Shown here one piece after another: positions 31,278 through 42,053 of a stretch of DNA of 64,000 nt. The stretch lies in assembly GCA_037349315.1 (NCBI GenBank), contig JBAIAC010000128.1, positions 453,091-517,090 on the forward strand, written 5' to 3'. Within the stretch, counting starts at the first letter, position 1. Each line of letters begins with the position of its first letter. Made by a program: the position numbers and the translations under genes. The notes below the pieces were generated by a model that saw nothing but the letters and a program-made list of their open reading frames with translations, searched no databases and was not told the DNA's origin. The stretch is from Chelydra serpentina (Eukaryota > Chordata > Testudines > Chelydridae).

Positions 31278-32628
31278 TGCCTGTGGGTAAGGGAGGGAGT
31301 CTGCCCACTCCTGATTCGCTGCCAGCCCCCACCTGGGCCTTTGCTTGTATTTGGATTCTGCAAAGCAGAGGAGCAGGGGAAGTTTCCCTGGCAAGCTTCT
31401 GTGTGTGTGAATCCTTGGCCAGGTCTGCACTACAACGTTATTGCAGCATCATTATATTGCTCAGGTGTGTGGGAAACACACGATGCTCCCTCAGTCGGGT
31501 GCACACACGGCAATGCCACGTCTGGCAACAAACCTGCCCTGTTTGGGCGATAAATAAAAACCACCTCGACGAGAGGCCTGGAGCTTTTTGCAGCAAATTT
31601 AAAGTGACACATACCCAGCCCCCCACACCCCATGCCCTGACTCCTACACCCCCCACACCCCCACAACCCCAGTCCTGACTCCTGCACCCCCCATCCCCCT
31701 GTCCTGACTCCTGCACCCCCACATTTACCCAGCCCCACACCCCATGCCCTGACTCTTGTACCCCCCCATCCCCACCCTGAGCACCAAAGGGGAGCTGCCC
31801 CAGGTCAGTGCTCCACACCCCAACCTCCTGCCCCAACCCTGAGCCCCCTCCCTCACCCTGGCTCCTGGCCAGATCGTGCACCCCAACCCCCAGCCTGCTC
31901 CTGCCCCCTAACTCCCTCCCAGACCCTGCACCCCCAGCCCTGTGCTCAGTGCACCCCCACCCACAGCTCAGTGCAGATAGAAATGGGGTAGAACCAGGGA
32001 GAAGGTAGGTACCCGCTCTATGTGGGCAAGGGTGGGGTGGGGGATCCTGTTTACCCCTCCCCAGCCCATCTGCACTTGCAGTTTACCCCCAGCCCCTCCC
32101 TTGCTCCACAGACCAACCCTAGCTCCCGCCCCACTGTGCTATTGACCCGGCCCCTGCCTTGCTCCAGTCAGCAGGGACTAATCCTCCCCGCATGCCCCAC
32201 TGTGCTCATCTTCCCCTGGCCCCTGCCTCACTCCAGCTGGGGACCAATCCTCCCTCCCCAATGCCCCACCGTGCTCTTGCCCCTGGCCCCTTCATTCCAC
32301 AGTGGGGCCCAGAAATATGTTTGGCGCCGGGCCCACAAAAACTAACCCAGCCCTGGATACCAGACTGTGATGGGGATTGCATTGGCCTTTATTTGTATTT
32401 CCAATGGCATTTCTGTCTGTGGTTTCGTTTTTCTTTGTCGAACGGTGTTTTCTCCTGGATCCAATATTTAACTAGAATAAGAAGAAGGCCTCAGGGTGCC
32501 AGATGGAGGAACGGGCTGGGGCTAGGGCTGCTAAGGGAGCCAGAGTAGCAAATTTTCTGTATTGTTTCCTGCCCTCTTTTTCTTGACTAGTTTCTCTTCT
32601 GCACCAAACTTGCCCTTCTCTCATATGA

Positions 32629-32701
32629 GTTTGGCTAGGTCAGTTCGTCGAGCATCAGACTTTTCATAGCAGTGTCCAGGGTTCAAGTCCCTGGTCAGGT
32701 G
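32629..32701 (+). pseudogene. tRNA-Lys pseudogene
   Basis: It aligns with the Lys gene at 2,683, but the anticodon arm reads ACTTTTCATAGCAG, so the 3' side of the stem is destroyed. The A box is altered (TAGGTCAGTTCG). The T arm is intact. Confidence 0.88.
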
Positions 32702-33034
32702 TAGGGAAGATTATTTCCACTTGTGGTATCCCCCAAGTGCTTCAAAAAGCAGCTCTTCAGTACCCTCCTTCATGTTACTTTTTTCTTTTGAGGACTTGGG
32801 CTTTCCTAGGAAGGGCCATTCACTGCCTGGGACTGAAGGGGCGACTTCCTCACACGCCCACTGGCCTCACAGTCTGGAGGAAGAAAGGCTTCTGGGTCTA
32901 CAGCAAACCGCTGCGTGCCGACTTGTAGAGAAAATGCAGGGCTGGCCAGAGAGGCCTTGAGCAAGGGAGGAAAAAATTGGCCGCCCAGGCTCTGCTACAC
33001 TGGAAGTCAGATGACCCCCCAGGCTGTTACCACT

Positions 33035-33105
33035 GGTCCCATGGTGTAAGGGCAGCACTCAGGACTCTGAATCCTGCAATCTGAGTTCAAGTCTTGGTGG
33101 GACCT
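33035..33105 (+). tRNA. tRNA-Gln (CTG)
   Basis: The 71-nt body has a perfect acceptor GGTCCCA/TGGGACC, perfect anticodon stem CAGGA/TCCTG and loop CTCTGAA with anticodon CTG. The D loop is one base shorter than usual. T arm GAGTTCAAGTC departs slightly from the B box. No copy is present in block A copy 1. Confidence 0.9.
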
Positions 33106-33869
33106 TGGGGCAGCTCTTCTGCCATTTAACACTACTGGGTCTTCCAAGGCTTTGTCTTGCTCTCTCCAATGACGTGGGAGCCTGTCTTTTGCCTGCTCGT
33201 TGTTGTGACTTGAGCGCCGGGGGGACGTTGGATCCAGAAGGCTGCTCGTGCCTGGAGTCCTGTAGGTAGGGATGCGAGCTCCATTTCCTCTGAGTCCTGA
33301 AGCTGGGCTGCAGCCTGGCCTAGTCACTGGGGCGGCGTTGGTGTTCCCCAGGAATGCTGACGGGCTGGGCTAAGGGAGGGAGGCTTCATACTCCTCCCTA
33401 TCAGTCAGGGCGGAAGACAAGGGCTGCAAGAGTGGGCAGGATATTGAGCTGGGCCTTCTAACGTTTACAGGTTTCTCATAAGCACACAGGGCTCTTCACA
33501 GGTACTCAGTACACAGGATTGGCCCGGAAAGTGTGTATTACTTGCGACTGCATTATTCCTGTTTGTGTATTTCCAATGGCATTTCTGTCTGTGATTTCAT
33601 TTCGCTTTGTAGAACGGGATTTTCGACTGGAGCCGATATTTTAATTAACCAAAAAAAAGACACGGGCTCTCCTGTCACAGCAATTACTGCCGAGGCAACG
33701 CAATAGCCTTTTCAGCACCTCCAGGCTGGTGATTTGATTCTTTCCATTGCTCCTCTGCAAAGAAGCCTTTTCCTTAACAAGCCGTTACTTGGATTGCAGA
33801 CACTGGTCTCTTCCGTTTCCTACAAAGACATTGGCAACGATGAGCAGAGGAGACAAGAGGGACACACTA

Positions 33870-33943
33870 AGGTACCACTGGGAGTTGAACCCAGGATCTC
33901 CTGTTTACTAGGCAGGCGCGTTAGCCAGCTTAGCCATGGCGCC
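33870..33943 (-). tRNA. tRNA-Thr (AGT)
   Basis: The duplicate of 3,598. The body is 74 nt with loop CTAGTAA; the anticodon stem CCTGC/ACAGG has one mismatch. T arm GGTTCAACTCC. Confidence 0.88.
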
Positions 33944-34835
33944 TGCCTGTAGAAAAGCTCCGCAACCGATGTACCTGATGCTCCCAACACGTGCAAATTC
34001 CAAACCATTTCCTGCCGCCGTCGAGCTGTCCGGCTCTGCGCACAGAAAGCCACAGCCGAGGTGAGAACGGCACTCTCTTCATGCTAGCCGCTGTGATTGT
34101 ACAGTGGTTCCTACGCTGCATTGTGGTCACAGCAACCTCGGCTCCACTCTGAGTAACAGTCACCTTTTCATCAGCGCCAGACGTGTCATTTCCCGCATTC
34201 CCAGACTGAGCCACAAGGAGGCTCTGTCTGTCTTGAACAAGCATTTAAAGGATTCCCCAGGAAGGTCTTTTCTGTGGAGAAGAAAGAGATCCCAGAAAGG
34301 GAGCCCGACAGATCCAGTCAGCTCAGCCAGGAAGAACTGGCAGGCCAGCCAGGAGCTCCTGGTTCCTAGAAAGGCTCTTCAGCCAGCTCTTCGGAAAGGT
34401 CGCTCTCTAGAGACCTGGCAAGAACCACAGCCGATGCTCGCTGAGAAAGAGACGCCAAACCAGAGCTCTCCACGGCCTGCAGACATGCAGCTGTTAGGAG
34501 CTCTGTGCACAGAGAGGCCCCTGCTAGCGGAAAAAGGCTTTGGCAGAGTGTGACACTCCGGACCTCAAAGTAGCACCCGGGACCCCCATATTCACAGCGG
34601 TGCTGTGATTCTGATCTGCTTTGTACAGTACCTCGCACAATAGGGGGTCCCAATCTCAGTCATGGTCTGTGCAGCACCTGGGAGCCCCAATCTCTGTTTC
34701 CTGATCACAGGCACTGGGAATTGGTTGAAGGAAAACTTTAGTACCTCAAAGGTTAATGCAGCCCTATGCCTGTCCCTGCTGGTTGGCGCTGCTGCTCTCC
34801 TAAGGAGTTGGCTTGAACTCACTAAACAGTGCCAA

Positions 34836-34907
34836 TCCCATATGGTCTAGTGGTCAGGATTCCTGGTTTTCACCCAGGTGGTCTGGGTTCAATTCCCGGT
34901 GTGGGAA
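34836..34907 (+). tRNA. tRNA-Glu (TTC)
   Basis: The duplicate of 4,568, 72 nt, with all stems paired (one G-T pair in the T stem) and anticodon TTC. TTTTT follows four bases after the gene, a proper pol III terminator that copy 1 lacks. Confidence 0.95.
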
Positions 34908-35775
34908 CAGTTTTTGCTGAGAGAGGAGGCAGGCCATGAAAGCAACGGGGAGGGATCCTGTCAGCAGGGGAGATGGACAGTGTTGGTAGGGGATCGCAGA
35001 AGTGCGGGTGGGGGGCAGAGGTCTGGGGGGAGATCAGGGATGGATCCCAGCAGTGTGGGAAGTGGGCAGCATGGAGAGCACAGGCCTGGCACGGGGACTG
35101 GGGAGAGTGAACGTGTCCCTCTAAACTCACCAACGGCAGAGTAGGCAGGCTGGGAAGAAGGACGTATTTGTTGGTAAATGTCAATTTCTGTGTAAACACA
35201 CAACCCGATGGCAAAATATTTCCATTGATAATCATCAAAACTGACAGATGGGCAAAGTAAGAAACATGCTACGTGAGAACATCTCCTATTCTCATCCTAT
35301 GGGGTTCCCTGCTGCCTTCGGCACCACCATGTGGGTGTTTCATTTCCCTCCTCGTTTTCACACAGAGACACAAGTTCCTTTGCACGGATACATGAACAGC
35401 AAAATCTTCCTGTGTCCCAGGGTGAGGAAAGAAAGGAGCGACCAACCCCCTGGCAAAGCTCAGTGCCCCAGAGAAAAAGTGCCCCCTGCCATTGCAATCA
35501 CTGATGTACTGGGGATATGACGGGAAAGGGACTGTCTGAATTGTCAAGGCAGGAAATGGACAACAATCTACAGCAGCATCATTAACCACAAACACACTCT
35601 CATCATGCTCCAGCCAGCAGGGAAATGAGCAGGAATTCTTGCTGTTCAGCCATGGACACACTTACACAATGGCACGGCAGTGAGTGTGTTGTGGAAGCTG
35701 ATCTGAGAAAACAATTGGAAACGATCACTCAGTGAGAACAGAACTAGAGTGTAGTGAGAAAAGTACATAAAGCAA
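34908..35775. other. Spacer without a gene
   Basis: Sequence partly shared with 4,640-4,949, with an additional ~550 bases (about 35,040-35,600) that copy 1 lacks. No exon or tRNA is evident. Confidence 0.5.
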
Positions 35776-35807
35776 CTAGTTGTGGCCGAGTGGTTACGGC
35801 GATGGAC
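35776..35807 (+). pseudogene. tRNA-Ser 5' half, truncated
   Basis: Thirty-two bases of the Ser 5' half (CTAGTTGTGGCCGAGTGG through GATGGAC) end exactly where the 57-bp array begins. The arrangement equals 4,950-4,982 in copy 1. Confidence 0.88.
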
Positions 35808-37300
35808 GTTGCTCTCTCAGAAAGATGCTGGGTGCGTTACCCCACGTGGCCACCCAGTGTCACTGTTGCTCTCTGAGAGAGACGCTGTGTGCATTACCCC
35901 ACGTGGCCACCCAGTGTCACCGTTGCTCTCTGAGAGAGACGCTGTGTGCATTACCCCACGTGGCCACCTGGTGTCACTGTTGCTCTCTGAGAGAGACGCT
36001 GTGTGCATTACCCCACGTGGCCACCCAGTGTCACCGTTGCTCTCTGAGAGAGACGCTGTGTGCATTACCCCACGTGGCCACCTGGTGTCACTGTTGCTCT
36101 CTGAGAGAGACGCTGTGAGCATTACCCCACGTGGCCACCCAGTGTCACCGTTGCTCTCTGAGAGAGACGCTGTGTGCATTACCCCACGTGGCCACCTGGT
36201 GTCACTGTTGCTCTCTGAGAGAGACGCTGTGTGCATTACCCCACGTGGCCACCCAGTGTCACCGTTGCTCTCTGAGAGAGACGCTGTGTGCGTTACCCCA
36301 CGTGGCCACCCGGTGTCAATGTTGCTCTATGAGAGAGACGCTGTGTGCATTACCCCACGTGGCCACCCAGTGTCACCGTTGCTCTCTGAGAGAGACGCTG
36401 TGTGCATTACCCCACGTGGCCACCCGGTGTCACTGTTGCTCTCTGAGAGAGACGCTATGTGCATTACCCCACGTGGCCACCCAGTGTCACTGTCGCTCTC
36501 TGAGAGAGACGCTGTGTGCATTACCCCACGTGGCCACCCAGTGTCACCGTTGCTCTCTGAGAGAGACGCTGTGTGCATTACCCCACGTGGCCACCTGGTG
36601 TCACTGTTGCTCTCTGAGAGAGACGCTGTGTGCATTACCCCACGTGGCCACCCAGTGTCACCGTTGCTCTCTGAGAGAGACGCTGTGTGCGTTACCCCAC
36701 GTGGCCACCCGGTGTCAATGTTGCTCTCTGAGAGAGACGCTGTGTGCATTACCCCACGTGGCCACCCAGTGTCACCGTTGCTCTCTGAGAGAGACGCTGT
36801 GTGCATTACCCCACGTGGCCACCCAGTGTCACCGTTGCTCTCTGAGAGAGACGCTGTGTGCATTACCCCACGTGGCCACCCAGTGTCACTGTCGCTCTCT
36901 GAGAGAGATGCTGTGTGCATTACCCCACGTGGCCACCCGGTGCCACTGTTGCTCTCTGAGAGAGACGCTGTGTGCATTACCCCACGTGGCCACCCGGTGT
37001 CACTGTTACTCTCTGAGAGAGACGCTGTGTGCATTACCCCACGTGGCACCCGGTGTCACTGTTGCTCTCTGAGAGAGACGCTGTGTGCATTACCCCACGT
37101 GGCCACCTGGTGTCACTGTTGCTCTCTGAGAGAGACGCTGTGTGCATTACCCCACGTGGCCACCCGGGGTCACTGTTGCTCTCTGTGAGAGATGCTGTGT
37201 GCGTTACCCCACGTGGCCACCCGGTGTCGCTGTCGCTCTCTGAGAGAGACGCTGTGTGCATTACCCCACGTGGCCACCCAGTGTCACTGTTGCTGTCTGA
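35808..37300 (+). repeat. 57-bp minisatellite, 26 units
   Basis: The unit runs GTTGCTCTCTGAGAGAGACG, CTGTGTGCATTACCCCACGT, GGCCACCCAGTGTCACC. Start points at 35,808 and 37,289 differ by 26 unit lengths. Variants (CAGTG/CGGTG/TGGTG; CACC/CACT) are interspersed and partly alternate. The period is 19 codons, so a 468-codon frame stays open; it has no start context, domain or conservation argument. CACGTG occurs in nearly every unit. Confidence 0.96.
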
Positions 37301-37326
37301 GGGGAGGGGCAGATCCCTGTTGCAGA

Positions 37327-37398
37327 GTTTCTCTAGTGTCTGGTTATCACATTTGCCTGACATGCAAAAGGCCCCTGGCTTTAAACCAGGCAGAAAGT
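37327..37398 (+). pseudogene. tRNA-Val-like with GAC anticodon
   Basis: The 72-nt body has Val-type D arm TAGTGTCTGGTTATCAC and a perfect anticodon stem TTTGC/GCAAA with loop CTGACAT, anticodon GAC. The T loop (CTTTAAA) and B box are degraded and the acceptor ends do not pair (G1-G72, C7-C66). It is probably inactive. Confidence 0.82.
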
Positions 37399-38392
37399 TG
37401 AAGTTTTACTTTTCCCAGGTCCCTTAGCTGCCCAGCGAGGTTCTCCCCTTTTGGCCACTGGGATCACGCCAACCCCTGCAGGGCAGCGGGTGGGGAAATG
37501 AGCTGAGAAACGTGCCGGATAAAGCTGATGTTTCCGGCCCTCATTTTCTTGGCGACAGAGGCGTGCGCACGGGGTGTGCGGGTGTGCCCGGGCACACCCT
37601 AGTGATCTGCGGCTCGGAAGGCTGCTCCTCCCCCCTCCCCTGGGGGCTGTGTCCTAGGGGCAGCCTGCACGCAGCTGCGATCAGCTGTTTGCCGGGAAGG
37701 CTCAGATCAGCTGCGTCCTGCCTCCCTGCTCCGGCCGGGGCCGAGTGAGTCTCACACACACACGAAAACACCCTTAGGGTGAGGTGCGGGAGGGAGCACA
37801 GCCGGCCCCTGCTCACCTAGGGCCACCCCACACCTCTCGGGCTGATGGCCATGGCGTCCGCGAGTATGGCTGCTCCCGGCCAGCCAGGCTCCGCTCCGGC
37901 CACAGCAGGCAGCCGGTGACCCAAGGGAGCCCAGCTAGGCTGGGGCTGGGTGCAGTGGGGGATTAGGGGGAGGAGAAGCCTCGGACCCCAGCAGGAGCCA
38001 TGCTGGGTGGGGGAGGGGGGGAAGGTGGAGAAGCCCCAGACCACGGCAGGAGCTGCACTGGGGGCGGGGGAGAAGAGCCAAGCTGGGGCGGGGGAGGAGA
38101 AGCCGGGGTCCGGCAGGAGCCGGGGGGAGTGGGGGAGGAGAAGCCCAGACCCCGGCAGGAGCTGCACTGGGAGGTGGGGAGGGGGAGCCACACTGGGGCA
38201 GAGAGGAGAGGCCCCGGACCCTGGCAGAAGATGTGCGGCTGAAGTCCCCGGCTCGGGAGCCCCACCCACCCTAGTGGCAGAAGCTGCAGGGCTGAAGCCC
38301 TGACCCCACTCTGTGTGGAGCTGGTATCTCCATTTCCCCCACCACCGCACAGCCATGAATGGATTTAGCCTAGGAGGCAGGGTCAGGATTGG
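37399..38392. other. GC-rich spacer without a gene
   Basis: From 37,740 it matches copy 1 (5,058 on). Repeats of GGAGGAGAAGCC and CCCCAGACC occur between 37,960 and 38,220. No gene is evident. Confidence 0.5.
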
Positions 38393-38526
38393 CCCCATTT
38401 GGCAGGTGGGATCTAGGGCACACAGAGGGGAAGTGACTTTCCCAAGGCTAAGCAGGGAGTCTGTGGCAGAGCAGAGACTCAAACCCAGAACACCTGAACC
38501 CTGTGCCTTAACCACTAGGCAACCTT
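38393..38526 (-). mobile_element. MIR-type SINE fragment, copy 2
   Basis: The duplicate of 5,552-5,685, with the same reversed MIR words and few differences. Confidence 0.85.
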
Positions 38527-38689
38527 CCCACCCCAGGAGGGGGAACTTCCTCTGCCACTTTGAATGTGTGGGTGGGAGCAGCCACTAGACAGAGCTGCCA
38601 GGAGGTGGGGAGCAGAGAGAGATGGGAAAAGGGACATGGGTGGGTGTAGCGGGGTGGTTACCTGCTCCTGCCCGGGAGGGGTTAAAACA

Positions 38690-39600
38690 GCCCTACAGAG
38701 GGAGCAGTCAGGGGACGGGCAGTCAGGGGACATGGGATGGGGGCGCTGGATAGGGTGTGGGAGTCCCAGGGGGCCTGTCAGGGGTGGGGGTGTGGCTAGG
38801 GGCCGGGGCAGTCAGGGGACAGGCGGGTTGGATAGTTGGAGGGTTCCCAGGGGGTGATTAGGGGGCAGGGGGGTCTCTGGAGGGGGCGGTCAGGGAACAA
38901 GGAGCAGGGGGGGGTTAGATTGGTCAAGAGTTTGGGGGGGGCCTGTCAGGGGTGGGGGTGTGGCTAGGGGCCAGGGCAGTCAGGGGACAGGGGTTGGATA
39001 GTTGGAGGGGTCCCGGGGGCTGATTAGGGGGTGGGGGGGTCTCTGGAGGGGACAGTCAGGGAAGAAGGAGCGGGGGAGGTTGGATGGGTGAAGGGTTCGG
39101 GGGGGGCTGTCAGGGGTGGGGGTGTGGCTAGGGGCCGGGGCAGTCAGGGGACAGGGGGGTTGGATTGTTGGAGGGGTCTCTGGGGCTGATTACGGGGTGG
39201 GGGGGTCTCTGGAGGGGACGGTCAGGGAACAAGGAGCGGGGGGGGGTTGGATGGGTGAAGGGTTCGGGGGGGGCCTGTCAGGGGCGGGGGTGTGGAGAGG
39301 GGTCGGGGCAGTCAGGGGACATGGAATGGGGGGCGCTGGATAGGGCGTGGGAGTCCCAGGGGGGCTGTCAGGGGCGGGGGTGTGGAGAGGGGTCGGGGCA
39401 GTCAGGGGACAGGTAGGGGGTAGGGTCCTAGGGAGGCAGTTACAGTGCGGGGGTCTCTGGAGGGGGCGGTCAGGGGACAAGGAGCAGGGAGGCTTAGATA
39501 GGGGGTAGGGTCCTCGGGGGCAGTTAGGGGCAGGGTCCCAGGAGGGAGCAGTCAGGGGACAAGGAGCACGGGGGGTTTGGGGTTTTGAGGGGGGCTGGAA
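38690..39600. repeat. G-rich degenerate tandem repeat, long version
   Basis: Units with CAGTCAGGGGACA, GGGGGGGCCTGTCAGGGG and TCTCTGGAGGGGACGGTCAG repeat with a higher-order period of roughly 170-250 bases. Copy 1 has a much shorter array. Confidence 0.82.
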
Positions 39601-40363
39601 GTGGGAGGGAGTGGATGGGGGCGGGGCTAGGGCAGGGCTCCCTGGGTGCACACCCTAGTGAAATGTGCTGCGCACGCCTATGGCTGCTACAGTTATTTCA
39701 TGGAGTGTCTGGGACGGGGGAAAAGCCGAGTTCACTCCAGGTGGAGGGAAAAAAGGACCCTGAAAATCTCAGGCCTCAGGGAAAACCCAACCGCTGCTAC
39801 CAGGGTCGCTGAGGTGCTGGAGATCTGCACGGGACAGGGACTGTGTGAACTGTCCAGGTGGGGAATGAATAACAATCTACAGCTAGATCCACCCCATTAA
39901 CCACCCACACAGGCTAATCACGCTGCAGATAGACGGGAAACCGGGAGTGATTCTTTGCTGTTCAGCCATAGACACAGTGACCCAATTGCACCGCAGTGAA
40001 TGTGCTGGGGAAAGCCGGACTTTACAGGCAGGTGGAAATAGCAGATCCTAGAAACACCTGGAGCTCCCCACCCCACTTCTGCCACCAGGTCAGGGATTGA
40101 GCTGTCCACAGAGCCCCTCCCCCCCCACACACACACCATGGCAGCTCCCCCCCAATGCAGGGGAGAGGCTGAGTGTATCTCTGCACCCTGAGTCCAGGGC
40201 TCACACTCTCTCTGCCCCACACATAGAATCTGGCCCTGCTGCAAAGTGCCCCCTATGAGACAGCAACCTCCACGAGAGCATGATCGGGGGGTGGGGCGGG
40301 GGGGAGGCTGCTTTGGAACGAGGCAGGCTCTGAGTGTGAACAGCCAGGCCATCAGGTCTGTTT

Positions 40364-40435
40364 CGGGATGTAGCTCAGTGGTAGAGCGTGTGCTTTGCAC
40401 ATATGAGGTCCTGGGTTCAATCCCCAGCATCTCCA
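40364..40435 (+). tRNA. tRNA-Ala (TGC)
   Basis: The 72-nt body has loop TTTGCAC with anticodon TGC, T arm GGTTCAATCCC and TTTT about ten bases downstream. The first base is C rather than G and the anticodon stem has one mismatch. The block A copy 1 gene (8,111) has anticodon CGC: both read Ala. Confidence 0.9.
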
Positions 40436-41015
40436 GATTTGCTTTTCACCGTGAGCACACAGGGACGTTAGCGGGTGCTCTCAATGCAGGATTGGCCCAG
40501 ATACCATCAGTACTGGATTTACCATGGTGCCGGGTCCATGCTCTGAAGGGGCCCAACCCGGCTGCTCTCTCCACCCCCAGCTCTCTCCTGCGGAGGCAGA
40601 AGATCCTCCCCTGCCTCGCACGACCCAACGGAGCTGGGCAAGAGGGGCTTGGGAGGGGCTCAGGGCTGGGGCTGAGAGTTGGGGTACAGGGTTGAAGGCT
40701 GCAGGGTGGGGCAGAGAATGAGGGGTTCAGGCTGTGAGGGGGGCTCTAGGCTGGGGCAGGGGGTTGGGGTGTGGGAGGGGGTCAGGGCTCTTGGCTGGGG
40801 GTTCAGGCTCTGGTGTGCGGCCAGGTATGAGGGTCTTGGGGTGCAGGAAAGGGCTCCTGGTTTGGGGGGCTAAAGTCTCAGGCAGGGGATTGGGGCACAC
40901 GGTTGGGGTGTGAGGTTACCTCACACGGCTCCTGGTCAGTGGATGAACCCGGGGTGGGGGTGGGGGGTTGGTAGGGAGTCAGGTGTGGGCAGATAGGCTG
41001 ACTTAGCCAGAGCCA

Positions 41016-41089
41016 GGCACTATGGCTTAGCTGGTTAAAGCCCCTGCTTTGTAAACAGGAGATCCTTGGTTTGACTCCCAGTGGTGCTT
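41016..41089 (+). tRNA. tRNA-Thr (TGT)
   Basis: The duplicate of 9,274, 74 nt, loop TTTGTAA, one anticodon-stem mismatch and a weaker B box (GGTTTGACTCC). TTTT lies a dozen bases downstream, followed by the CR1-like tail. Confidence 0.9.
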
Positions 41090-41980
41090 TGGTGTGTCCC
41101 TTTTGGGGCACCTGATATTGGCTACTGTGAGAAGAAAAGATACAGAACTAGATGGGCCTTTGGTCTAGCCCAGTGTGGCTGTTCCTATGGTTTAAATTAC
41201 ACTCCCAGGCACTGATAACAGAGTTATTGAAAGTATCAGAGGGGGAGCCATGTTAGACTGTGTCTGGATCTGCCGTGTTAATTCTGGATTTGGGGCTCAC
41301 CAACATGTCCCATAGTCACTGGGTCAGTGATCTGCCCCCCCCCATAGGGGTGTTTCCTTGCCTGGGTGAATGAGACCCCAGACTGTTGTCCCCATCCCCT
41401 GGGGTCCCATCACTCCCCTACCCAAAGACAGCTCAGTCCCCACAAGTGCTCTCAAGGGGTGAGCGGCTCCTGGCGCTCCACTCCCCAGCTCCACCAATTC
41501 TGCTCTCTCCTCCCCCGGTACCCTGATACTTCAGGCCTCAGCGCTGGGCTGGACCCAAGCCTGGCAGGGACTGGCAACACCCAGATACCTTCTGCCTGGG
41601 AGAGGCTCCCACAGAGCCCACCTCGCGCTGCTGTAGGAGGGAGCCCGCAAACAGAAGCCAAAGCTCCAAACATTCCTCCCATCCTGCGTCAGACAGGGCA
41701 GCCGGATCAGCACCTTCACGGGAAGGCAGCAACAGAGGCAAGGAGACCGAGCTTCCACCTCCACCAGGTGAGAACGCAGCCACCTGGGAGGAACCTGCTA
41801 TATGCCCAGAGGCCTTTATTCCTCCAGCCTGCGGGGACAGAGGGGAGGTCAGGAAGTTGCCCCTTCAATCCCACACCGAAAAAGGCCTTTCTTAGGAAAG
41901 GCAAAATCCTGAAGGGAAAAAGTAACATCAAAGAGGACTCCCAAGAGACACATTTTTTAAGATGCTAGTGAATAGCTAAT

Positions 41981-42053
41981 CATCTGACCAGGGACTTGAA
42001 CCCTGGACCCACAGATTAAAAGTCTCATGCTCTACCAACTGAGCTAGCCATGG
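41981..42053 (-). tRNA. tRNA-Lys (TTT), degraded
   Basis: The duplicate of 10,267. Loop CTTTTAA and T arm are intact, but the outer two anticodon-stem pairs are lost (TGAGA/TCTGT) and the acceptor is altered (CCATGGC). It is likely decaying. Confidence 0.78.

Noticed and set aside
35782..37188. 468-codon plus-strand open frame and antisense frames
   Set aside because: It is the 57-bp (19-codon) minisatellite read through. All frames are open, and no domain or start context exists.
35808..37300. CRISPR-like regular repeats
   Set aside because: Units are contiguous without unique spacers and the context is vertebrate. This is a minisatellite.
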